Of a DNA stretch of 64,000 nucleotides, positions 55,611-64,000 are shown piece by piece. The DNA lies in contig NC_088178.1 of the NCBI RefSeq assembly GCF_028769735.1, positions 2,232,001 to 2,296,000 of the forward strand, given 5' to 3'. The notes beneath the pieces are model-generated. The model was not told where the DNA came from. It saw only the letters and a list, made by a program, of their open reading frames with translations, and did no database searches. This DNA is from Zonotrichia leucophrys gambelii. Taxonomy: Eukaryota; Chordata; Aves; Passeriformes; Passerellidae. How positions within the stretch are numbered: position 1 is the first letter of the stretch; every line of letters begins with the position of its first letter. The position numbers and the translations under genes were made by a program.

Positions 55611-57355
55611 CACCAGCACTGAGAGAGAGAGGGGAAGAGGCAGAGGGAGATCCCACCAGCTCCCTGAGCCCGGCCTTGAGTCCAGCCAGGCACTCCGGGG
55701 CTTTGCCAGCCAGCAGCCTCTGCTAGGTGCCATGAGGGCTGAATAGAGCAGAGAAACCTCTGTGTCACAGCCTGCACACACCTAAGGGTTCCCAGGGAAA
55801 AAGGAGAAAGCACAACTTTCCAAACCAGATTGTAGCAACAGGGCGTAAGGGACCTACAGCAGAAGAGGAACAAGGAATTCCCGGCAAGATCATGGAGCTC
55901 TGCTTTGATTTGGGAGACTGACAGCGACTTCCTAAATGGATCCCATCCCTCAGACTGCTGATCCATCATCCAAAGCATGCTATGGAGACAAGCCCAGCCA
56001 TAGAAATCAACGTATTATGTGTTGGAACTCCAGACAATGAATCCAAAAGAGCAAACTCTAGATTTAGGGTTACCTGTAACACAATCCAAATAAAGGGCAA
56101 CCTCAGCATGTTACCCACAACTGGCAGGTAGCAGAATGGATGGAAACCACATCAGCACCAACTTACTGGGAGGCTCAACACCACACTGGCCCCTCACACC
56201 TCCAATCAGCAGTGGAAGCACCGGGACGGACACCTGCAGAATGATTCTGTATCTACCACTGGAACAGGAGCATCCTTGATGGATATTTGAAACTGTTATT
56301 CGACATCTACTGGAAAGCTGAATCTACCACCTTCCCAGATGGATTTACAACCTGAAGAACAGGTTACTAAGGAAAGCAAGAACCACCTTGATTTTAGTCT
56401 GCCCAGAAACCTCACACACTCCCATCTAGGTAAGACAAAGTCTTACCCAAGCTTGTGGCTATGTGGGCCTGGAAAAAAGTCAAATACAGACCACCCAAAC
56501 CCCAAATGAGTGCTCTATGAAACAAATCAGGGAGGGGGGGGAAAGCATTGAACACAAAATGCAGAAATGGGAAGGTGGAGGAGGGATTCCCCTCCTCCCA
56601 TTTTAATAACCCAGTGCTGCAAGGACAGGAAGAGCTCTTCAAAATCACATTGAGCTGGGCACAGCAGCATCATGACCTTCACCGGTTTTCCGCTCATCGG
56701 AGAGGAAATGAATACAACGTGCTCCAGTTTCTTCCACTCTTCTGCCTTTTTCCCTTCCCCACTGACCCTCCAGACAACCAGAGAAGACAAATGTAATGCT
56801 CAACAGCAAAGCCAGCTGGAGCATTACCGCACCAACGTCTTGAGAAATCAGCCAGACTTCAGGTCATACCTGTCCTTTCCCTGCTCCAAAGGGATGGCAG
56901 GAAGCAGCACCTCAGACCAGAAATCAGCCATGAATTGTCACAAAACCCTTCCACACCCTACGTGTGCCAGCCACTCATGGCTTCAGCATCCCTGCACAGG
57001 AAATGGGAGGATGCCCTATGGGTATGCTGCGACCTTATTCTCCCAACACCAACAGCTGGGTTCAAGCTTCTTCCCCTCCATCCCATTAGGGGGTCTGTGG
57101 CACAGGGCATCAGCAACAGCTCCTCCAGGCTTTACAAGGCAGCCTGGCAGCCAGCTCATAGGAAAAGAAGGATCCAGTACTCAACTGCCTATGTCTTCCA
57201 AGCCAGCCAACACAGGTTTCCCTGAACAGGGTGCACAACACCTTCACTCAGCACTCACAATTGAGAAGAAGAAGAAGAATCCACCTGAATCCACTTTGCG
57301 ACCGGCCTCAAAAAGTTCATGCAGAAACGCTCCCAAAGAGCCTGGCTATAGGAGA
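55611..57355. other. non-coding interval; 246-codon frame not accepted
   Basis: The + strand frame at 56672-57412 has no domain that I recognise. Its last ~45 codons (EKKKKNPPESTLRPASK and onward) run into block W, where base composition rather than coding may explain the polar residues. Confidence 0.35.
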
Positions 57356-57359
57356 CACC

Positions 57360-57790
57360 GGTCTCCGCTGAATCAAGATCTGTTATGTTGTAATATAATA
57401 GATGTAAATTAAAACAGAAAATCTATCATGCCTCTAATGTAGCCTGATAGCTGAGCGTGTGGATCCGTACAAGCAGAAGCACAGAGAGGAAGGGTGATAT
57501 ATGGCGAAGCTGGATGGAGGGTGAAAAGCGTGGCGAGACGAGCCGGAGAATGGCGCAGCCCGCTCTACGCTCCTCAGACCCAAGGGCAAGAGAGGAATAA
57601 ATGTTGATTAGTGTTGATTTTGTCCGACGAACGCTTGTCGAGTGACAGTTGGACTAAGCTGCTCTGAAAGAGAAGCATTAATCTTGGTCTGGTTTAAGTA
57701 GAGTATATTAATTTGTGTCATTTTTACTAAGTCGTACTGAGAAAGGCTTCTTACTGCTTTGCATCTGACTGCTTTGGTGGTTTAGCCTAC
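57360..57790. promoter_or_regulatory. candidate conserved non-coding block W
   Basis: Repeat-free sequence with many retained CpGs: GTTGTAATATAATAGATG, GATAGCTGAGCGTGTGG, GAAAAGCGTGGCGAGACGAG, GTTGATTAGTGTTGATTTTG, CCGACGAACGCTTGTCGAG, GAGTGACAGTTGG, GAAGCATTAATCTTGG and CTAAGTCGTACTGAG. The AT-rich, CpG-preserving texture continues beyond the pyrimidine tract to about 58000. One of the most convincing blocks by eye. Confidence 0.42.
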
Positions 57791-57840
57791 TTTATTTTTT
57801 TTTTTCCTCCTTTTTTCCCCTCCTTCTCCTTTTTAAACAG
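57790..57840 (+). other. splice-acceptor-like polypyrimidine tract
   Basis: A 45-base T/C tract ends TTTTTAAACAG, with AG at 57839-57840, in textbook 3' splice site form. Branch-point-like CTGAC and CTTAC words lie upstream. The downstream sequence begins AT-ATG at 57841. The frame from ATG 57843 is open for 26 codons (starting MAAAATYSNSSAGERG) and the frame from 57841 for 24 (including WRQQQHIQIAQQESGG). I recognise neither, and no donor was established. A simple pyrimidine tract beside a conserved element explains it as well. Confidence 0.2.
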
Positions 57841-58000
57841 ATATGGCGGCAGCAGCAACATATTCAAATAGCTCAGCAGGAGAGCGGGGGACCAAACGCT
57901 TCGCTCCTGGATTAAGAAAATAAACTCCCAGGGTGTTGGCATAGCAACAGCATTTCAGATGAACTGCTATATATTCCGTGATTAATAAATTAACATTTTT
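57841..58000. promoter_or_regulatory. candidate element X with RFX X-box
   Basis: GTTGGCATAGCAAC at 57935-57948 matches the palindromic RFX X-box (GTNRCC-N0-3-RGYAAC) closely. CAACATATTCAAATAGCTC, GCTATATATTCCG and GATTAATAAATTAAC surround it. RFX factors regulate ciliary and neuronal genes; the target here is unknown. Confidence 0.38.
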
Positions 58001-61000
58001 TTCATATGGTTGTTTCTCCTTTTCTTTCCCTCCTTCCGATGGCAGGAGGGGGGGTTAGTGGGCAAGAAGAGGACAGGGCAGGCCAGATGATTCCCCATGA
58101 GCTGCCCAAGAAGGGTGGCAGGGTCTCCTTTCCTCTCCATGGGCCTGGTCACAGAATAGAGAGAGCTTTTTACACCCTACAAAGGCATGGAAATACAAGA
58201 GGGACATGATGCTGCACGTGTTGGGGCCACAGAGAAATGGGCCTTGGGTGGATGGGGATGGAAATGCAGAACAGCCAAGGGGCAGGGCAGCCCCAACAAG
58301 GGTGGTTTCAACCCCCCTTTGAGGGCTCAACAGCCCATTCCAGCTCTCAGCAGGACTGAGGGCTTGACAAACAGGTTTATACCCCTCACTGGTTGATCAG
58401 CCTTTTTGCAGCCACTTTCTCCTCTCCTCTCCACTGCCTGCCTTTTTTTCTTTTACTTACTTTTATGGAAAAGGGACCAGAGGGGGAAGCTAGCTAGAAA
58501 ATACCATGAATTAAGAGCAAAAGACTGTAAAGTTCCCCAGAGCAAAATGCATGCTCAGAGTTAATTTTCCATGGCTGGAGCAGGTAACAAGAACTCCTGC
58601 ACGTTTCTCAAGCCTTTCTGAACACAACCGGGCAATCCCACTCTTGTATGAACAGCAACCAGAGTCTCCCTGAGGAGCACTGGTGAGTGACTGACCCAAA
58701 TTCAAACACTTTCTTCCTCCTGCCAGCACTGGCAAAGTGACCAGTGCTGAGCTGTAGCTGCCTTCAGGCCCTTGCTGTGCTGCACTGATGAGAGCCTGAA
58801 CACAGGAGGCAGAAACTCAACACTTAGGGCTCACTACAGACCCCCAGAATGAAAATGTGTGGGGATATGCTGAACCAGGAGTGCCTTGCCACGATGGCAG
58901 GCTCCCATCAGGAGTATAGGCAAGGGTGATCCATGCCATCTTTTCAAAAGCTCATCCCAAGCACTGCATGCCATGGGATCAACAGGATGAGAAGGTTTAG
59001 GCTTGGTCTGTGTCCTGCTCGACTCCAAATGTTTGGGCTTTTTAAATAAACCTTACTGCAGTCTTCCTTTTTTGCATCTGCAAACATGCCCTGAACATCT
59101 CCATGCTGCTGGCACTGCAGCAATCCACCACCCAAAGCTGCTCTGCCTCAGGCACCAACCAAAGTTGAAATGTTTCCTCTTCTTACCAAACTCCAAATTA
59201 GTCCAAGTTTTGTTAAAGCATGAAATCATTTTGACAAGGCTTTGAGTTACATCCACCACAGCTGTCCACGCACACAGGCACACTGTAGGCACGCACTCTG
59301 CACACCTCTGATCAGGAATTAACATCCTAAAGAAACACCAACTTCTTTAAAAGCAGTTGAGCTGTTCAAGACCCCAAACCTTCTTTTCAAAGCTGGCTAG
59401 GAATGCAGCTTCTCCAAAGAGCAAGTCTTGGGGAATCCAGGAACATTACCAAGGGGATTTAAACACAAGCCAAACCCATCAGTTCTGTGCTTGATGTCCC
59501 ACATGCAGCTGCGGCCACATGACAGAAAAACGAGTCCCAGCTAGTATAAATGGGTAGAGCTCCACCAGCAGCAGGAATAGCCTGGTTTAAGCCCACTGTC
59601 AATCCCTCACTGTTTTTTCCCCCCATCCTTTCCAGCATTGCCCCTCTGACCATTGCAAAGCTCCCACACAAGCTGTTGCCATCGTGCCGGGTTCTTTCAT
59701 GTTCTCAGTGCCACAGCAGGGTATAGCAAGGTACACCTCTAATCCAGGACACCTCTCTCTGCTGCCAGCAATCCTAAAGACCTGGAAACCTTTAAAATTG
59801 GAGCTTTTGGGGATAGGGAAACAAGCAGGGCCCAGCAGCCCTTTCCTGCATTCAGTACTGCTGCTGCCAGGGACGGCGGGCGAGCACGGCTCCGTGTGCT
59901 CCCCTTAACGTTATCTCACACTCCAAAGCACAAAGGACTACTTGGAAAAGCCTCGCTGGAGCAATGCTGGTTCTCAATGACTTTTCTTATGGATCCTGGA
60001 GGATAAAGCTGTATCAAAGCACTTCCACAGCTGCATACAGAGAGCTGGGGTAACCTAAGCCTTTTATTTAAGCAACTGCAGCCTCTAGCCCAGCACTGGT
60101 AGTTTTTAGGGCGAAGACAAAAGCAAGCAAGGGCCTGTGGTGACAGGGATGCTTTGCACCAAACTTCAGAGGTGTCTTTGGCACATTCTTCATCTAGTCC
60201 TGCTTGAAAACACATGCTATGAGTTGCAATGTGTTTATTAAACAGACCAACAACCAGTCTGCAAGTAAGGACTGAGTCCCACATCAAGCATGAGATCCCC
60301 TCTTAAAAATGTACAGCCAGCCAGGAATGGGATGGGGAAATGCTCGAAGAAATTTAATTACAATTAAAAAACAAAAAAAGAGAAAAAAACCTAACAGACC
60401 ATCCTCCTGGGATATGTCCATCCATGGTGATCTGCACCAGATTATTCTGCTTCCCTCCATTTCCCCAGTTTAAAATGAACCTTGCCAGGAACTGGGATCT
60501 TGACACAGAAGAGGAGCTATGTAGAACAGAGCCAGCCACACAGCGTGCTGCAAAATATCTCCAGCCCCTCACAGCTTTTGCCCCCCACAGTATAATCCCC
60601 TGCAATTCTACTCAGACCCTGTTTCTGGCCCCATTTTTCAATCATGCTTTGTCCATCCAGAATTTCACCGCCCAGTTCCTAGTCCAGGTGCAGGTCTATG
60701 TTACTCATTCAATAATTCCCATTCAGGGAGAAGTAAAGCAGCAATATTTGCTCCTTGAACTTGGCAAGAGGGGGGCTTCTTTTTTGGAAGAAAATTCTTT
60801 AAGCATCCCCAAAATCAAGGGGGAGTTTTGAGTTCCAACTCAGATGGAGAATCCCAAATAGAGCACCAACTACTGCATCATGCTTGTGCAGTTCCATGAA
60901 TGTGCACTCTCCATAACCTGCAGCCAACACCATGAGAGAGAAATTCCTCTAGAAAGTCTTTTGTTGCTGTTACTCTTTTGTTTTCCCAAAAAAATACTAT

Positions 61001-61185
61001 GAAACTCTGGTGCTATGCAAAGAGTCAGCACAAACAGGTAAAGCATCATTAGTCCAACAAGCTTCTACTCAACATCCTGTTGCTTATTAATTGATTTTCT
61101 TGGTTTCTCTTGATCCAGGTGTTTCCTAGCATGTACAAGCACCTAACATCCCCTCGGAGAGTGGCTGCTGGTGGGTCTCCTGCTC
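58001..61185. other. non-coding interval, nothing recognised
   Basis: Ordinary sequence with short frames. A-rich simple sequence at 60363-60389. No repeat family or exon was recognised. Confidence 0.38.
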
Positions 61186-61189
61186 CGAA

Positions 61190-61320
61190 ATAGAAATTAA
61201 TGAGGGAGAATTGCTCTCTGTAACTTCCCAGCTCTGATTCCACACATCTGGAGTTCTCGAAACTCCCTTCATTTCCCCAGTATCGTTGCATTAGTAAGAT
61301 GTCTGGAGACACATGCCATA
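61190..61320. promoter_or_regulatory. short candidate block Y
   Basis: GAAATAGAAATTAATGAGGG, CTGGAGTTCTCGAAACTCC (containing the palindrome GAGTTCTCGAAACTC with mismatches) and AGTATCGTTGCATTAG. Weak texture-based candidate. Confidence 0.22.
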
Positions 61321-61549
61321 CCCAGTAAGGAAAAGGAACTAAGATCTCTCCTGCTCTATCAAGTGTGGCCTCTGCAGCCCAGAAAGCCCACTGCTACCCT
61401 TTTTGCCAAACCACACTGCAAGTAACACATCTAATTTGCTCTCCGCTGTGCTCCTCGGGTCTTGTGCAACATTACTGATTTCCAAGGGCTTTTCCTCCCA
61501 CTGAATCTTTCCGGTTTGGATCGTGAGGGGAGCGTTTTGCAATTCATTC

Positions 61550-61860
61550 CTCACACATTCATGAAGTGCTGCCGTTTGCCACTAAAAAGCCGCTTGCTGG
61601 GCTCTCCCCCAAAGGCAGCTGCGGTGCGATGGTCGGGAGTTGATGGTACACATTCCCACACGGCAGGGAGAGGTTTCTGCAGAGGAGAATTTGGGGATGG
61701 AGGGAAGGAAGGAAGGAAGGCACGGGAGCAAGCAGCAGCTCCCGATCGATAGGCCATCTGCAATAGGAGATCAATGGCTTCCATTTTGCAAGGTGTTAAG
61801 TGTGACGGGGATTGAATTAAAGCCAAGAATGTAAGAGCGGCTATAAGTTATGCTTTTCTC
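61550..61860. promoter_or_regulatory. candidate conserved block Z with T-box/NKX2 word
   Basis: CACTAAAAAGCCGCTTGC, GTGCGATGGTCGGGAG, CCCGATCGATAGGCC and GGAGATCAATGGCTTCC lead to AGGTGTTAAGTGTGA at 61791-61805. This contains the T-box half-site AGGTGT and the NKX2-type core TTAAGTG overlapping. CGGGGATTGAATTAAAGCC and GAGCGGCTATAAG follow. A short GGAA repeat is at 61703-61720. Confidence 0.38.
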
Positions 61861-61958
61861 CTTCCCCCCTCTCTTTTTTTTTGCCTTTCAAGAAACAAAC
61901 CCATAAAATGGTACTTTTTCCCCTTTCTCCTTCCCTGCCCCCTCCCTTTCCCCTCGAA
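61861..61958 (+). other. two pyrimidine tracts
   Basis: Tracts at about 61852-61889 and 61917-61955 end in CAAG and CGAAG. They look acceptor-like but have neither a consensus CAG nor a convincing exon after them. Confidence 0.4.
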
Positions 61959-61959
61959 G

Positions 61960-62262
61960 ATTTTCAATTAGGTGAGTGGAAGGACGAATGGAGCAAATAC
62001 ATTTTGCTCGAGTTCTAAGTGCTTTTGAAACCCCCTGTCAAAGCATTTAGTAACACAAGATTTAAGATGCCCAATTAATTTTTCCCCAACAAGGAGCCAA
62101 AAGTAGATGCAGGAGGAGGTTAAAAGCTAAGTGTTTAATTAATATTAAATTTATATGATTCTTTATCACCGAAAGCATTGTAAAATTGAAAAAGCAGTTA
62201 ATTTTATGGTCACTGTGTATTCCTCTGCTTTGATCTTTGATCCGTGGAATGAAATCGTGGAG
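61960..62262. promoter_or_regulatory. candidate enhancer with tandem TCF/LEF site
   Basis: AT-rich sequence: TTTTCAATTAGGTGAGTGG, CCAATTAATTTTTCC, GTGTTTAATTAATATTAAAT and GTAAAATTGAAAAAGC. CTTTGATCTTTGATC at 62228-62242 contains two CTTTGATC TCF/LEF sites overlapping by one base, 7 bp apart. CCGTGGAATGAAATCGTGG follows. TCF/LEF factors mediate Wnt/beta-catenin responses; the link here is inferred. Confidence 0.42.
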
Positions 62263-64000
62263 TGTAAAGATTCTCCTGCTTTATTATACCTGTCTAGTGG
62301 CAGGAATGCTGGGTGAGGTGAGCTCATCTGAGCCTCAGCACAGACTAAGCAGGGGGGTCCCAGGGCACAGAGTCCCCCAGTGCAGAGTTGGCACTGTCCC
62401 CCAAAGGGGACTTTGTGCCATTTGGCCGAGGACAGCACAGAACTCTTCTGCTGTGTTGCTGCAGCTCCTGGCCTCCCCCGTGCCTATCTGCCAGCCAGAC
62501 AAAGAGCTATTATGCAGAACGGATTGCACTGGAAAGAGAAAAAGGGGGGGAATAATTTCTGCAGGGGTTTTTATGGGGATTTTTTTTTTCTTTAATATTT
62601 TTAAATCCCACTGGGAGCCTCATTATAATTTAGTTATTAGCAGGGGGAAAAGAAACCAAATAAGTAAAAGAAATTTAACATCTTTTTGAAAAAATGTATT
62701 TTAAAGGGAGGAGAAAAACCAACAGGATGAAAGTTTTCTGAGCTTCAAAGCAGCTGCAAATTCTTAATTCAAGTGTTTCAGGCAGCCCTACTGGCAGTAA
62801 GCTGCTCTGGGGTCAGATTCCCATCTGGGAATGGATGGAACAGGCAGTGTCCCCCAGACCACAGAGACACCTGGGATGGGCGCACGCCTCCACTCAGAGC
62901 TGGACCAAGTGAAGCCACTCCTCTCACCCAGCCCTCCACTTGGAAACCCTCTGAAAGGGCACACACATCTTTTTCCCTGTCCCTTCCGTTCAGCACCTCC
63001 TCCCACAGAGAGGCACAGTGCATATATTCACATAATAAGAAAGTGAGAGTTTTAATGGGAATTTAATCTTATTAAAGTCTTGATTTTAGGGCAGGTACAT
63101 AACTCACACATGTGAAGAGGCACAAAGTAATGAAACAGTGCAGGTCTCAGGATACAGCTGGGAAAACTGGGAAGTCATTAAGGACAGACAAAAATTAGGC
63201 TTGCTATCATGAAATAGGATCTAATAATTGGCACTGTTTCATAAGCAATGGGAATTAATACCGTTAACCCTTTGGCCCCATTGCTGTCAGACAAGGACAG
63301 TCACCTGCCCTCCACATGAGAGGCTCCAGCACAGCAGCCTCCAACACGAGTTGCCGCAGGTCATGAGGCAGTGATGGAGCAGAGGCTGGAAGAGAAACCA
63401 GGTTTCACCTCTCCCGTGGGATGCAGGAAGGCAGCTCCTTTTCTGCCAAGCAGAAGAGATGTCCGACACACAAAGAAGCAGCGTGCAGCCTCAGGAAGTC
63501 TGCAGTGGGATGGGTAACAACTGCTGTTGTCTCTGCTGCCATCCACGACACGGGAAGCATCAGACACAGATTTGTGTTTTTCACATCCCCATGAGATGCC
63601 ACCAAATCACACCTTCCAGCTGGCACTTCTTCAAGACTATATCCAGACTGGCTTTTTTAAAGGCTCAAACTACCTTTGGTCCAGCCAAGACTGAACTTCA
63701 GACTCCAAACACTCAGCACCGGCCTTGAACCAGGCAAGCAGCTTTCAAAGCTTCACAAAGCACGTCTGCCAAAACCATCTGAGAAGTATCTGCACTGCCC
63801 ATGAAGAGGTTTCTACACATCCAGACTACTCTCTCCACTGTTCAGGGAAGAGAAACCAAAGAGTTCACCTCTTGCTGAGGTTCACATCAAAGGTGGTGCC
63901 TTCAGGACCTGCTTGACACAAGTCCTGGACAACGTGTGGGTCTCTCCCATAGCCCAACAGTCATGTACCCTCAAGCATGGCTGTGTTACCATTAAAGGAG
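62263..64000. other. non-coding interval with weak AT-rich patches
   Basis: T-run at 62580-62591. A patch at 63175-63295 (GGATCTAATAATTGGCACTG, GGGAATTAATACCGTTAACC) resembles a small constrained element. No gene or repeat family was recognised up to the window end. Confidence 0.35.

Noticed and set aside
56041..56075. Telomere-like TTAGGGTTA near 56066
   Set aside because: A single unit and a half; not an interstitial telomeric array.
56672..57412. 246-codon + strand open frame
   Set aside because: No recognisable protein; the polar C-terminal end coincides with a conserved-looking non-coding block.

Overview
The window looks like vertebrate, almost certainly avian, nuclear DNA. I found no gene that I can support. 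The evidence for a bird is several truncated CR1 retrotransposon 3' ends, one with the terminal ATTCTGTG-type tail, and two copies of a roughly 390 bp solitary LTR that I recall as common in songbirds. There are no operons, ribosome binding sites, tRNA or rRNA genes, or any bacterial system. The passerine assignment rests on memory of the LTR family and could not be searched here. The longest ATG-started frame, 269 codons at 44019-44828, has low-complexity composition and no recognisable domain. Frames of this size are expected in moderately GC-rich non-coding DNA.

The window alternates between two textures. One is ordinary intergenic or intronic DNA, rich in CAGCC/CTGCC words. The other is a series of discrete AT-rich blocks of 100-700 bp, dense in homeodomain cores (TAATTA, ATTA), POU octamers, E-boxes, GATA, TCF/LEF, RFX and forkhead-like words, with CpGs kept that are otherwise depleted. 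This texture is typical of conserved non-coding enhancers in the gene desert or long introns around a developmental regulator. The clearest blocks are near 7.4-9.1, 11.0-11.2, 15.2-16.5, 19.7-20.5, 25.4-25.6, 28.2-28.8, 31.8-32.1, 34.2-34.4, 35.5-36.5, 40.8-41.0, 41.8-42.3, 43.2-43.7, 47.0-48.1, 51.1-51.6, 55.3-55.6, 57.4-58.0 and 61.5-62.3 kb. I infer conservation from texture only and could not align anything. The target gene is not visible.

Layout of repeats: CR1 fragments at 0.2, 2.3, 6.8, 30.4 and 47.6 kb; an eroded CR1/L3-like reverse transcriptase remnant at 29.4-29.8 kb; ancient MIR/L2-like remnants at 45.1 and 54.9 kb; LTRs at 1.8-2.1 kb (+) and 14.0-14.4 kb (-). The second LTR has a perfect 7-bp target duplication and sits inside an older LTR-like sequence. 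There is a 248-bp tandem duplication at 6.9-7.4 kb and a three-copy 190-bp minisatellite at 25.8-26.4 kb. Microsatellites include (AAT)16 at 16.9 kb.

The most interesting signals are regulatory grammar. An exact 17-bp composite homeodomain word is shared by two blocks 27 kb apart (16350 and 43597). In the first block four TAATTA cores lie one helical turn apart, next to four CATCTG E-boxes. There are also several perfect palindromes or inverted repeats inside the blocks, a tandem TCF/LEF site, a near-perfect RFX X-box, and two CpG-dense inserts that split AT-rich blocks. Two short possible exons (8.6-8.9 kb and 57.84 kb) are noted at low confidence.
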